The notes: generated by a model from the sequence alone, not told the origin. Shown: positions 1 to 9,171, counted from the first letter of the stretch. The stretch: 64,000 bases of DNA from Desulfovibrio psychrotolerans (GCF_013340305.1 NZ_BLVP01000005.1:1-64000), one strand, 5' to 3'. Translations and numbers: made by a program.

Positions 1-24
1 GGAATACGTTTCAAAGCTGAACTA

Positions 25-65
25 ATCTGACAATTCTGGCCCGTCAAAAGGGACGACTGTCAGAT
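25..65. repeat. 8-bp inverted repeat ATCTGACA / TGTCAGAT
   Basis: ATCTGACA at 25-32 is perfectly complementary to TGTCAGAT at 58-65, with a 25-nt spacer. It could be part of the end of a mobile element or an operator. No transposase is visible, so its role is unknown. Confidence 0.35.
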
Positions 66-196
66 CAAGTATGAACCACTACACTCTATACGTATAGGCA
101 CATTGTGCTCGTTGACTATCTTTAAAAGTCGCATCTTCTTCAACTATACAACTTACTGCATATCCACACATCCCCTTGGGGACGCCACAGAAAAAT

Positions 197-233
197 AAGC
201 ACGCATGCGCAAGCATAGGTGCTTTTTTCTTTT
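197..233 (+). terminator. Rho-independent terminator with GCAA tetraloop
   Basis: The stem AAGCAC (197-202) pairs with GTGCTT (219-224). After a 2x2 internal loop, ATGC (205-208) pairs with GCAT (213-216), closed by a GCAA (GNRA) tetraloop. A T-run (225-228, then CTTTT) follows, and an A-run precedes at 191-195. It would end a transcript entering from left of the window. That transcript has no recognisable protein end in the last ~190 nt, so a non-coding RNA or long 3' UTR is possible. Confidence 0.75.
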
Positions 234-464
234 GTTCTGCCTCAGTGTGTCATGGGTAATGCTATTACAGCACACGCAGAGAATTATTCCGCCTGGTTGC
301 CCCAACAGGCAATGCACACATCCCATTCAAACCACGCAGCACAAGAACAGCCAGCTCGGAACCACCAACCGCTCACCCGCTCCATAGATCACTTTATAAT
401 GTATCCGTCCTAATATATTATCGCAATGATACACTTCCCAGCATGTGACCAATCGCTCTTATGC

Positions 465-494
465 TTGACTTTTCCGGTCCCTGGGCGGTAATAC
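465..494 (+). promoter_or_regulatory. Candidate sigma-70 promoter of the M16 protease gene
   Basis: TTGACT (465-470) and TAATAC (489-494) are separated by 18 nt. They lie about 64 nt upstream of the ATG at 558, and the Fur-like site at 509-527 lies just downstream, around the expected transcription start. Confidence 0.5.
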
Positions 495-508
495 CCACTT
501 CTTGCGTT

Positions 509-527
509 GATAACGAAATTCAAATTC
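509..527 (+). promoter_or_regulatory. Candidate Fur box upstream of the M16 protease gene
   Basis: GATAACGAAATTCAAATTC matches the classical 19-bp Fur consensus GATAATGATAATCATTATC at 13 of 19 positions by direct comparison. It lies between the -10 element and the start codon, where a repressor would block transcription. It is weaker than the box at 6433, but both control the same cluster. Confidence 0.4.
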
Positions 528-557
528 ATATTCCGACACCACAGGTAGGACGTGATA

Positions 558-3434
558 ATGCTACACCGCAGAGCCGTTGCCATACTGCTGTTCCTTCTTC
601 TGGCAGGATGCCTGCACCAAACGCCGCTGTCCGCACAGCAGGATGAAGCCCATTGGCTGGACGGCCTCTGGCCCCACGAGAAAAGTGAACTGCCCCGGCA
701 CGAATCCGCACTCTATGGACGGCTGGAAAACGGCATGCGTTACATCATCCAGCACAACGCCAAACCGCAGGGCCGCGTGACCATGCAACTGAATGTTCAG
801 GTCGGCTCGCTCATGGAGCGCGACAACGAACGTGGGCTGGCCCATTTTCTGGAGCATATGGCCTTCAACGGCGGCCGCAACTTCCCTCCCGGCGAACTGA
901 TTCCCTTCTTCCAGAAAAACGGCATGGCCTTCGGACGCGATGCCAATGCACACACCTCCTATCAGGAAACCGTCTATAAACTCAATCTCGTCTCCCCGGA
1001 GGCAGAGAACCTGCAACAGGGCCTGCTGGTGCTGCGCGATGTTGCAGACGGCCTGAGCATCCTGCCCGAAGAGGTGGATAAGGAGCGCGGCGTCATTCTG
1101 GCAGAAAAGGCCGCACGCGATTCGGAACAGTACCGTGCGGGCAAGCGGGTGCGGGAAGTGCTCTTCGGCGGCACGCGCTTCCTCAACGACCCCATCGGGG
1201 AAGAGGAAATCATCCGGCAGGCCACGGCAGAGACTATCCGCGGATTCTACGAGGCATGGTACCGGCCGGAATTCATGGTGCTCGTGGTTGTGGGCGAGGT
1301 GAACCCGGCAGACGTGGAAGCACGCATCAAGGCCATGTTCGGCGATTTCAAACCCCACGGCGACCCCCGCCCCGTACTCCCGTGGGGCGATGCCGTCCAT
1401 ACAGGACTCATCCCCTTCCACGACCGTTACAATGCGGAATTCACCATCGTCCGCGTGGGTGCCGTCAAGCCGCGCACATGGCGCAACGACTCGGAAGCCG
1501 TTCAGCGCGAAATGGCCTTCGCCTCCATGGCCAACAGCATTCTCAGCACCCGGCTTCAGCGCATAAAGGCATCCGGCAACGCGCCATACATGGAGGCGCA
1601 TGTCCGCCAGTCCGATACGTTTAACCAGTTCCCTTCCGCAGACCTTATTGCCAAGTGCGAAGCAGGCAAATGGCAGGCCTCCCTTGCCGTTGTGCAGGAA
1701 GAGCTTAACCGCACCCTGCGCCACGGATTCCTGCAGAAAGAGGTGGACACCGTCCGCGCCGAAATGCTCCGCGCCTACGCAAAACTGGCGGAACGCGCCG
1801 CGAATCTGGAGAACGACTTCGTGGCCCAAACCATCATCGGTTGCCTGAACGGCAACCGCGTGTACCAGTCATGGCAGCAAACCTACGACATGTATGCCCG
1901 ATTCTTCAACGAGGCCACGCCGCAGCTGCTGCACACCGCCTTTGTCTCCGCATGGAACTCCGGCAACCGTCTGCTCTTTGTCACAGGCAACGCCGACATC
2001 CCCGGCGATGCCTCCGCCACCCTGCGCACGACATGGCTGGCTGGCGAAGAACGCGACATTACCCCACCAAAGCCCCTGAACCAACTGGATTATCCCTATG
2101 TGGATGAACCGCAAGTTCCCGGCACTGTGGCGGAACGCGCTGTCCTTGCCGTACCCGGCACCACTCTTTCACTGCATGAGGTCCGCTTTGCAAACGGCCT
2201 TATGCTGCGCATGCTGCCCACGCCCTTCCTGCAAGGCAAAAGCTCCCTCTCTCTTCACACGGGCGGCGGAACAGACGCAGTGGAAGATGCGCACTACACG
2301 CAGGCAGTACTGGCCTCCCATACAGACCGGCAGTCCGGCTTCGGACGACTGAGCACGGAAGAGGCCCGCCAACTGGCCCGCCGCGAAGGATACAACGCGC
2401 AGTCCTCCCTTGCTCCCCGCTCGCTCATCATAAGCGGCGCAGGAGAAACAGAGGACATGGCGGGCATCCTGCAAGCCATGTGGACACAATTCAACGATCC
2501 GGTGATAGAAGAAAAAGACCGTGCGCAGCTGCTCAAAGCGCTGGCCGTGGCAGATGCCGCCCGCGACAAGACCGTCTCCAGCGCCATGGACCACCGCAGC
2601 CGCGCCTACTTCTTCGGGGCATCGCCCCGCACCCTGCCCGTCACCGCACAACAGGCGCAGACGTTCACCCTAGAACAGCTTCAGCGCACCCTGCGTGAAC
2701 TGCACGCCCCTGCGGATGGTGTGCTGAACATCGTGGGCGACTTCAACCCTGAGCAGGCTGAAAACCTCGTTGCCCGGTTCTTCGGCGCGCCCGATGTCGT
2801 CTGGACTTCGCCGGACCATGCCTCCCACAGGCAAAGCTACGTCTTTCCGCCCGCAGACGACAGGGAGCGTGCATTCTCCGTCCGGGCAGAACTGGGGCAG
2901 GCCTCATTGCAGATCGCCTTCCACCGTAATGTGCACGATGTCTCAGACCGCAGGGAAATGGCCGTGCGCAGGCTGCTTGCCGCCGTTGTCCGCGACAGGC
3001 TGCGCGATACCGTGCGCGAAGAGCTGGGAGCCTCCTACTCCCCCGGCATGCGCTACTGGGTGGAAGATACCGACGGATTCGGCCTCTACATCATCCGCAT
3101 AGAAACCAAAACAGACCAGTTGCCCCTGCTGCTCAAGGCGGTGGATGACGTGCTGGCCGATGTTGCCACCGGTAACATCCGGGCAGAAGAACTGGAACGC
3201 CAGCGCCTGCCCATGCTCAGCGGGTGGGAGACTTCCCGCCGCGAAAACACCGTCTACACCCGCCTGCTCAACCAGATGGCGCGCCAGGACAAACCCTTCA
3301 TGCAGTGGGATGCAGAATACCCCGGCCTGCTCATGTCCGTAACTGCACAGGACCTCAACACCGAAGCCGCACAAGCGTTCGCCGCGCAGAACCGGGCAGT
3401 CATGACGGGCACGGAGGCTCCTGCGGGAGAATAA
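558..3434 (+). CDS. M16-family zinc protease, predicted lipoprotein (PqqL/FusC-like)
   Basis: This 958-residue insulinase-type (M16) metallopeptidase carries the inverted zinc motif HFLEH at residues 96-100, followed by a conserved glutamate-rich stretch (ILAEKAARDSEQ). Two repeated M16 halves are expected at this length (E. coli PqqL is about 930 aa). The N-terminus has a short hydrophobic stretch ending in the lipobox LAGC (Cys18) with Leu at +2, which predicts an outer-membrane lipoprotein facing the periplasm. I chose ATG 558 over GTG 552 because AGGTAGGA at 542-549 is well spaced only for 558. It is the first gene of a long + strand cluster that includes an ABC transporter, a TonB receptor and a peptide importer. 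By family analogy (PqqL, FusC) it may cut imported peptides or proteins; the substrate is inferred, not shown. Confidence 0.9.
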   Translation: MLHRRAVAILLFLLLAGCLHQTPLSAQQDEAHWLDGLWPHEKSELPRHESALYGRLENGMRYIIQHNAKPQGRVTMQLNVQVGSLMERDNERGLAHFLEHMAFNGGRNFPPGELIPFFQKNGMAFGRDANAHTSYQETVYKLNLVSPEAENLQQGLLVLRDVADGLSILPEEVDKERGVILAEKAARDSEQYRAGKRVREVLFGGTRFLNDPIGEEEIIRQATAETIRGFYEAWYRPEFMVLVVVGEVNPADVEARIKAMFGDFKPHGDPRPVLPWGDAVHTGLIPFHDRYNAEFTIVRVGAVKPRTWRNDSEAVQREMAFASMANSILSTRLQRIKASGNAPYMEAHVRQSDTFNQFPSADLIAKCEAGKWQASLAVVQEELNRTLRHGFLQKEVDTVRAEMLRAYAKLAERAANLENDFVAQTIIGCLNGNRVYQSWQQTYDMYARFFNEATPQLLHTAFVSAWNSGNRLLFVTGNADIPGDASATLRTTWLAGEERDITPPKPLNQLDYPYVDEPQVPGTVAERAVLAVPGTTLSLHEVRFANGLMLRMLPTPFLQGKSSLSLHTGGGTDAVEDAHYTQAVLASHTDRQSGFGRLSTEEARQLARREGYNAQSSLAPRSLIISGAGETEDMAGILQAMWTQFNDPVIEEKDRAQLLKALAVADAARDKTVSSAMDHRSRAYFFGASPRTLPVTAQQAQTFTLEQLQRTLRELHAPADGVLNIVGDFNPEQAENLVARFFGAPDVVWTSPDHASHRQSYVFPPADDRERAFSVRAELGQASLQIAFHRNVHDVSDRREMAVRRLLAAVVRDRLRDTVREELGASYSPGMRYWVEDTDGFGLYIIRIETKTDQLPLLLKAVDDVLADVATGNIRAEELERQRLPMLSGWETSRRENTVYTRLLNQMARQDKPFMQWDAEYPGLLMSVTAQDLNTEAAQAFAAQNRAVMTGTEAPAGE

Positions 3435-3438
3435 GCAC

Positions 3439-4326
3439 ATGGCAGCACTTATCGAATGCACGGGCATCACCCATTCCTACGGCGAAAAAACCGTCCTGCA
3501 CGACCTCACCTTCACCGTGCATCCCGGAGGCGTATTCGGCCTGCTGGGCAAGAACGGCGCGGGCAAAAGCACGGCCATCAATATCCTCATGGGGTTTCTG
3601 TGCCCCACGGGCGGCTCATGCCGCGTTCTAGGGGAAGAGAGCCACAATCTCACGCCGTCTGCCCGCAGCCGCATAGGTCTGCTGCATGAAGGTTTCGTGC
3701 AGTACGACTTCATGACCGTGGCCGAACTGGAACGCTATTACGCTCCCTTCTATCCCAAATGGGACAGAGAGGTCTTCTTCGACCTCATAGCGCGTATGCA
3801 CATGCCCCACTCACGACGTCTTTCCCGCATGTCGTGCGGGCAACGCTCACAGGTGGTGCTCGGGCTCATCATGGCCCAGATGCCGCAGCTCATGATCCTG
3901 GATGACTACAGCATGGGGCTGGATGTGGGCTACCGCAGGCTGTTCATCGACTTCCTGCGGGAATACGTCACGCGCCGCAACACCACGGTCCTGCTCACCT
4001 CCCACGTGGTGCAGGAACTGGACAAAATCGTGGACAGCATGATCGTGCTGAAGGAGGGACGGGTCTGCGTCTCAGGTACCAAACAGGCGTTCATGGCATC
4101 CTTCAGCTGCTTCCGGTTTAACCGCACGGAGGCCTCCCTTTTACTGAAGCAGGACAAGGTGCTCTGCACAGTCGAACACGGCAGTACCCAGACCGCAGTG
4201 TACGGCTTCTTCAACGAGGACTCCCTGCGGGCCTATCTTTCCGGCAAAGGGGTGCCCTGCACCGCACTTGAACAGGTTGCCATGGACTTCGAAGACGCCT
4301 TCATCGGCCTTACCGGCAAGTACTAG
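3439..4326 (+). CDS. ABC transporter ATP-binding protein (YtrB/CcmA-like)
   Basis: This 295-residue ABC ATPase has Walker A GKNGAGKST (residues 37-45), signature MSCGQ (131-135; canonical LSGGQ), Walker B LMILDD (151-156) and an H-loop TSH near 196. The usual catalytic Glu after Walker B is Asp (LDDYSMGLD), as in YtrB-type ATPases, so hydrolysis may be slow. It starts 4 nt after the protease stop, behind GGGAG. The next gene encodes the membrane partner. The family includes exporters and ABC-2 type systems. Its role here could be export or release of peptides, but no substrate is evident. Confidence 0.88.
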   Translation: MAALIECTGITHSYGEKTVLHDLTFTVHPGGVFGLLGKNGAGKSTAINILMGFLCPTGGSCRVLGEESHNLTPSARSRIGLLHEGFVQYDFMTVAELERYYAPFYPKWDREVFFDLIARMHMPHSRRLSRMSCGQRSQVVLGLIMAQMPQLMILDDYSMGLDVGYRRLFIDFLREYVTRRNTTVLLTSHVVQELDKIVDSMIVLKEGRVCVSGTKQAFMASFSCFRFNRTEASLLLKQDKVLCTVEHGSTQTAVYGFFNEDSLRAYLSGKGVPCTALEQVAMDFEDAFIGLTGKY

Positions 4327-4371
4327 CGCTCTGTGCGCTGCAAATAACCCTGAGACTCTTCTGGAACCACA

Positions 4372-6366
4372 ATGAACGCACAGACGCGATCCCTGCTGGA
4401 AAAGGAATGGATAAAGATACGCCGGGGCATATGGATTATCCCGCTCCTGCTTGCCTACGCCGTGGCAGACAGCCACCTCGTCCTGAATACCATCAACCGC
4501 ATGCACGGTCCGCTGGGACTGTGGGCAACCATACTCGACAAGTCACCAACCTTTTTCTCCAGCTACCTGCTGCTCGTTCCCTGCGGCGTGTTGCTGGCAG
4601 CCCTGCAGGCATGGCCGGAATGCCAGGGCAAACGGCTGCGACTGCTCTTTCACACCCCCGCAACGCCGGAGCGCATTCTCTCCGTCATGCTTCTCACAGG
4701 CACAACGGTACTCATACTCTTCAACCTTCTGGCACTGGCCGCACTCACCGTTTCCATGCGGGCACACCATTTCCCGCCGGATGTCATCATCCCCGTGCTG
4801 CTCACGGTGGCCCAGTGGTGCGTGCTCAGCTTCGCGGCTTATTTCTCGGCCATGGCCTTCTTCGGCAGCACGGGCCTGCCCATGAAGCTTGTCGCCCTTG
4901 CAGGCGGTTACGCAGCCTACACCCTGCTGGCCGATGTGCGCGGCTACGGCCTCTATGCCCGGTCCCTTCCGGTCTATACCGCCTTCGCGCTGGCTTTTGT
5001 GCCGCTGGTGTACTTCGCCTTCCTGCGCTTTATGGGAGACCGTACCACCACCCGCTTCGAACTGCTGCGCACTGCATCCCTGCTGCTCATATCCTTCTGC
5101 CTGTGCGCGCTGCTTCCCGTAAATTACTGGCGCGTTGCCATGCCGGAACGAGTGCGGCAGAGCATGCACTACAGCCCGGTTCTCGGCGAGTTTGTCCTCT
5201 CCAGCACGGTGCTGGGCAAAGCCATAGGCCCCCTCGGGGCAGGCTCTACAGTGAACACCCTTGAGAATGGCACCGAACTCACCAGACAAGAACACGCGCG
5301 GGCGCTGCCCTTCCTCTATGCGGAAGACCTTATGAAATGGAATACCTTTCCGCCCGAGGTGGCAGGCATGGCCATAACAGCCCAGCAGGCCAAATACGGC
5401 TGGCAGTTCCTGCGTTTCCGCGCCAACGACTGGAACCGCCCCGCCCCCATGCTGCACATGCTGCTGGAATCCAGCCCGGAGGGGGCTCGGCTGCAAATGG
5501 CACCAGACCTCATGCGCCTCGCCTCCGGCGGTATGGGGCTGGAATTCATACGCCCGGAAGACGGTCAGATTGATGAGAAAAAAAGCCGGCTGTTCACTCT
5601 GGCCCTCAGTCAGGCGGGTTTCGCCTTTCCCGTCACGGCACTGGGCGGCAACCCCGACACGCGCAAGGAATATGATCTGGGCTACTTTCTGACAGACTCC
5701 GGCAACACCCTCTTCCAGCTGCAGATGGTCCGGGGGGAGCCCCGCTGCGTGAACACGAAACAGAACATTCCGGGCACCGTCCGTTCCATCATCGTGCAGG
5801 AACATCGCCGCAGGGATTGGAGCGCCTTTGTGGTTACAGATGCCGACCTCTACGCACTGGAAACCCACTCCGGCCAACTGCGCCGCTTCCCGCTGGAGAG
5901 GTTCAATGCCAACACCTCCCGCCTGACCCTGTGGTCAGACATGGTTTCCAAAAGCGCCATTCTGGCCAACATGGCCCTTCCGGAAGATGGCGAGCACGGC
6001 ATAGGCATGACTCCGGACTACGAGCTGGCGCATACCTTCACCCGTCCTCCCAATCCTGACGACCTTGCCGCCATGGAGCAACGGCGGATGCTGGCCTCGT
6101 TCCTCTTTCCGCTGCAGGTCGGCCAGCATATTCCCGGCTCCGCGTATGTGCATCTGGGCGTGAAACGGGCAGACAATCCCGCACTGGGGCTGGCCTCCTG
6201 CCTTATTTCGCTGCTGCTTGTGGTTCTTATGCGCCGGGTTTCCCGCAAGCCTTGCCGCCCGGGGAACTGGATACTCGCGGCCGTATTCGGCCCTGTGGGC
6301 CTGCTTGCTATTGTCATGGCCGATGCCCATTTTTCGCTACCTTTCCTGAAACGGCGCGGGGAATAA
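4372..6366 (+). CDS. ABC-2-like membrane permease with large extracytoplasmic domain
   Basis: The 664-residue protein has about six hydrophobic segments in the first ~250 residues, then a long polar domain (about 260-610) and two more hydrophobic helices near the C-terminus (about 612-655). That layout suits an ABC permease with a big periplasmic insertion. It directly follows the ATPase gene (45-nt gap), so the two probably form one transporter. I do not recognise the polar domain. A strong terminator follows at 6376-6416, so protease, ATPase and permease are likely one transcription unit, separate from the receptor unit. Confidence 0.7.
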   Translation: MNAQTRSLLEKEWIKIRRGIWIIPLLLAYAVADSHLVLNTINRMHGPLGLWATILDKSPTFFSSYLLLVPCGVLLAALQAWPECQGKRLRLLFHTPATPERILSVMLLTGTTVLILFNLLALAALTVSMRAHHFPPDVIIPVLLTVAQWCVLSFAAYFSAMAFFGSTGLPMKLVALAGGYAAYTLLADVRGYGLYARSLPVYTAFALAFVPLVYFAFLRFMGDRTTTRFELLRTASLLLISFCLCALLPVNYWRVAMPERVRQSMHYSPVLGEFVLSSTVLGKAIGPLGAGSTVNTLENGTELTRQEHARALPFLYAEDLMKWNTFPPEVAGMAITAQQAKYGWQFLRFRANDWNRPAPMLHMLLESSPEGARLQMAPDLMRLASGGMGLEFIRPEDGQIDEKKSRLFTLALSQAGFAFPVTALGGNPDTRKEYDLGYFLTDSGNTLFQLQMVRGEPRCVNTKQNIPGTVRSIIVQEHRRRDWSAFVVTDADLYALETHSGQLRRFPLERFNANTSRLTLWSDMVSKSAILANMALPEDGEHGIGMTPDYELAHTFTRPPNPDDLAAMEQRRMLASFLFPLQVGQHIPGSAYVHLGVKRADNPALGLASCLISLLLVVLMRRVSRKPCRPGNWILAAVFGPVGLLAIVMADAHFSLPFLKRRGE

Positions 6367-6375
6367 TACGGTAAC

Positions 6376-6416
6376 CACCCTCAGAAACACGGGGGTTCGT
6401 TGTTTCTGGGGGTTTT
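6376..6416 (+). terminator. Rho-independent terminator after the ABC permease gene
   Basis: CCCTCAGAAAC (6378-6388) pairs with GTTTCTGGGG (6402-6411), with one G-U pair, followed by TTTT at 6413-6416. It separates the protease/ABC unit from the TonB-receptor unit. Confidence 0.8.
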
Positions 6417-6432
6417 ATAATAACCCTTAACT

Positions 6433-6451
6433 GATAATGAAATTCATTATG
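6433..6451 (+). promoter_or_regulatory. Fur box upstream of the TonB-dependent receptor
   Basis: GATAATGAAATTCATTATG matches the 19-bp Fur consensus at 16 of 19 positions and contains a perfect 8-1-8 palindrome (ATAATGAA-A-TTCATTAT). It lies 11 nt before the start codon. A TATAAT at 6416-6421 just upstream could be the -10 element, though no good -35 is visible. Repression of the receptor operon by Fur when iron is replete is a strong inference. Confidence 0.8.
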
Positions 6452-6462
6452 CACGGGAGAAA

Positions 6463-9036
6463 ATGATGAAAAGGGTACTTCTGGGATGCCTGCTCGCCCT
6501 GCTGCTTTCTCCGGCAGGTCACGCGGAGGAAGCGGCGCTGCACGCAGTTCCCTCCGCAGTCGCAAACCCGGCGGAGCGCGCAACCGGCCACAACGCAACG
6601 GTTCCCGCCCCGCAGGGCAATGCCACGCTTCAAATGGAACAGGCCGCAACCACAGGACCCCAAGGGGATCAGTCCGTCCACCAGCTTGATTCGGTAGAGG
6701 TGGAGGCAGAAAAAGTGCAGTCGGGCAGCGCAACCATAAAGGGCCGTGAACTGCGCTCGCTGCCTTCGCACAGCGGCTCCATAACAGAAGCCCTCAAGGG
6801 CATGTCCAATGTCCAGTTTTCCAATGAAGAAACGTCCGGCCTCACCGCCGGAGAAATCCGTCCGCCCCGCGTGTCCATTGCCGGAGCAAAGCCGTACGAG
6901 AACAATTTTCTCATAGACGGCATGAGCGTGACCAACACCCTCAACCCCGGCGGGCTGGCTGCCAACGATTCCGCCGCCTATAACGACATGACCGTGAGCG
7001 GCGCGGACCAGACCATCTTCTACGACAGCAGCCTCGTGGATTCCGTGACCGTGCACACCAGCAACGTTCCCGCCAGATACGGCAGCTTTGTGGGCGGCGT
7101 GGTCAGCGCGGAACTTGTCGACCCGCGCAAGGACAAGTGGCACGGCGCCGTTTCAGGCAAGCATACCCGCAGCAAATGGTTCGAACTGCGCGGCGTGGAC
7201 CAAAGCTCGGTGACAGCCGACAACCAGCCCCGCTTCACCATAAACACCATGCATGCCGCGGCAGACGGCCCCCTGACCGACAATGCCGCCCTGCTGGTCT
7301 CCTACTCGCAGAAACACTCCACCATTCCCCTGAAGATCAAAGAGAACGACGGCAGCTACAAAGATAAGAACCAATACCGTATAAACGAGAACTACATCTC
7401 CAAGCTCACGGTCACCCCGGATGAAGACCTGAAGCTGAGCGTCGACTTCACCTACGCCCCCTATGCCGAAAAGCGCTGGCGCTCCGCATGGCCGGACAGC
7501 GATTGGTATATTGAAAACGAAGCTTACCGCTTCGCTGGCAAGGCAGAGCTCGCCACCGACTGGGGCGACTGGACAGCCAAAACCGCCTATTCACAGAACG
7601 GCTGGAGCCGCGATTCCTCCAGTAACTATCGCTCCCAGTCCACAGGTGCCGGTATTCCCGTAGCAGACCGGGTGGCACGTGGGGGCGTTGGCGACGCCCT
7701 AACCGAAACCCGGAGTATTGATGCCGGGCTTGATTTCGACCTCACGGAGTTCGAAACCGACTTCCTTCTCTGGCGCATCTCCACGGGTCTTGCTGTGAAC
7801 AACACCACCACAGACATGTGGAATCAGGAAGCCGAACTCTCCGTATACAGCCTTCCCGCCAACGGACGCTGGATAAAGACAGAGACCAGCTATGCCGAGC
7901 GCAGCCAGTCAGCCACCCTAAACACACTGGGCTATTATGCACAGACCGAGATACAGTGGGACCGATTCACCCTCACGCCCGGCTTCCGCGTGGATTACGA
8001 CGACTTTTCCTACAACACGGACATAGCTCATCGCCTCAAGGCGGAACTGGACACCATGGGCGACGGCACCGTGCGTCTGGTGGCAGGCTATAACCGATAC
8101 TACGGCAGCCAGCTCAGAGCCTACGCTTTCGACAGATATCGGCCTTCATCAACACGTCAGGAACGCCTGAATGCCGATATGACCACCACCACAGTCACCT
8201 TCTCGCAAGGTACAGACAGAAGCTACCAGTCGGCGGGTATAAAAACCCCCTATTCGGACGAGATCACCGGAGGAGTCCTCGGCACGGTGCTCGGCCTTGA
8301 TTACGGTGTGGAAGTGGTGCAGCGCGAGCACAAAGACCAGATCATCAGCAAAACGCGCGGCAACAACCTGTACGAACTCACCAACGACGGCAAAAGCGAG
8401 TATGAAGGCATAACCGTCAACCTCGGCCGCTCCTTTGAGACCGAGCATCTGGGAAGCCACACGCTCAAGCTGGGTGCCACCCAATCCAAGACCAAGACCT
8501 TCAACGGAGCCTATAACAGCGAGGTAGCCGTAAACACCATCACCAACGGGTTCAAGTACAATTACGACAAGGTCTACTACAACGGCGAGGTCATCAACCG
8601 TGCCGACCTGCCTGCGGAAGACTACAACGCCCCGCTGGTGCTCACCCTCTCGTGGCTGGGCAGCTTCTACGAAGACAGGTTCCGCGTGAACTCCGTCTCC
8701 CGTTGGAAAGACTCCTCATCGGGGCTCTCCACAGATTCCCGCAAGGCCGCCGCAACCCCATACGGCACCACCGCCACCAACCCTGCCACCAGTTCCTCGC
8801 AATGGGTGTCTCCGGACGGAAGCTCTTACTACAATGCCTACAAAATGGGCGTCATCTCCGGCGGCTTCGTCACAGACGCCTCCTTCGAGTTCGATGCCCT
8901 CAAGGAAGAACAATACACCGTCACCCTGCTGCTGGATGTGCTCAACGTATTTAGCGAGAGCACAGAAACCAGCGTGACAGAGGGGGCGCTCTCCCGCGGC
9001 CGCTCGGTCTACGCGGGCATCCGCTGCGAATTCTAG
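6463..9036 (+). CDS. TonB-dependent outer-membrane receptor
   Basis: This 857-residue receptor has a signal peptide (about residues 1-22), a TonB-box-like segment DSVEVEAEK near residue 75 and a plug domain with the FLIDGMSVTN-type motif near 150. A 22-strand-type barrel would follow, and the protein ends in the terminal Phe (IRCEF) typical of BAM substrates. The start is ATG 6463 or 6466, behind CGGGAGAAA. A Fur box directly precedes it, so the ligand is probably iron-related. The gene leads an operon whose later members encode a peptide importer and a TonB motor. The substrate cannot be named from sequence; siderophore-peptide or protein ligands are both possible. Confidence 0.9.
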   Translation: MMKRVLLGCLLALLLSPAGHAEEAALHAVPSAVANPAERATGHNATVPAPQGNATLQMEQAATTGPQGDQSVHQLDSVEVEAEKVQSGSATIKGRELRSLPSHSGSITEALKGMSNVQFSNEETSGLTAGEIRPPRVSIAGAKPYENNFLIDGMSVTNTLNPGGLAANDSAAYNDMTVSGADQTIFYDSSLVDSVTVHTSNVPARYGSFVGGVVSAELVDPRKDKWHGAVSGKHTRSKWFELRGVDQSSVTADNQPRFTINTMHAAADGPLTDNAALLVSYSQKHSTIPLKIKENDGSYKDKNQYRINENYISKLTVTPDEDLKLSVDFTYAPYAEKRWRSAWPDSDWYIENEAYRFAGKAELATDWGDWTAKTAYSQNGWSRDSSSNYRSQSTGAGIPVADRVARGGVGDALTETRSIDAGLDFDLTEFETDFLLWRISTGLAVNNTTTDMWNQEAELSVYSLPANGRWIKTETSYAERSQSATLNTLGYYAQTEIQWDRFTLTPGFRVDYDDFSYNTDIAHRLKAELDTMGDGTVRLVAGYNRYYGSQLRAYAFDRYRPSSTRQERLNADMTTTTVTFSQGTDRSYQSAGIKTPYSDEITGGVLGTVLGLDYGVEVVQREHKDQIISKTRGNNLYELTNDGKSEYEGITVNLGRSFETEHLGSHTLKLGATQSKTKTFNGAYNSEVAVNTITNGFKYNYDKVYYNGEVINRADLPAEDYNAPLVLTLSWLGSFYEDRFRVNSVSRWKDSSSGLSTDSRKAAATPYGTTATNPATSSSQWVSPDGSSYYNAYKMGVISGGFVTDASFEFDALKEEQYTVTLLLDVLNVFSESTETSVTEGALSRGRSVYAGIRCEF

Positions 9037-9112
9037 TGCAGGCCTGTCCGTGCCGCAGCATGCCCGCCGTATGCGGAAGGCAGCGCACGGCGCAACCGCA
9101 TCACACTACCGC

Positions 9113-9141
9113 GCCGCGCCGGGGTTTTTCCCCGGCGCGGC
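9113..9141 (+). promoter_or_regulatory. Perfect 12-bp hairpin between receptor and importer genes
   Basis: GCCGCGCCGGGG (9113-9124) is perfectly complementary to CCCCGGCGCGGC (9130-9141), with a TTTTT loop and no trailing T-run. It lies in the 135-nt gap between the receptor and the binding-protein gene. It may protect the 3' end of the receptor mRNA or partly attenuate the operon, giving more receptor than importer. Confidence 0.7.
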
Positions 9142-9171
9142 ACCACCACAAGGAAAAGGCCGATAAAGACC

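Larger units (their letters stand above)
1..557. other. AT-richer leader region without a convincing gene
   Basis: This stretch is visibly less GC-rich than what follows, and I see no convincing coding sequence in it. It holds an 8-bp inverted repeat (25-32 with 58-65), a strong intrinsic terminator (197-233), then the promoter and Fur-like site of the downstream protease gene. In one frame the first 30 bases could be the last codons of a gene lying upstream, ending at a TAG/TGA-rich stretch near 25-30, but nothing is recognisable. The short open frames at 205-413 and 461-646 have no ribosome binding site and no recognisable sequence. Confidence 0.5.

Noticed and set aside
552-557. GTG 552 as start of the M16 protease
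   Set aside because: The ribosome site AGGTAGGA would be only about 2 nt away; ATG 558 is spaced correctly.
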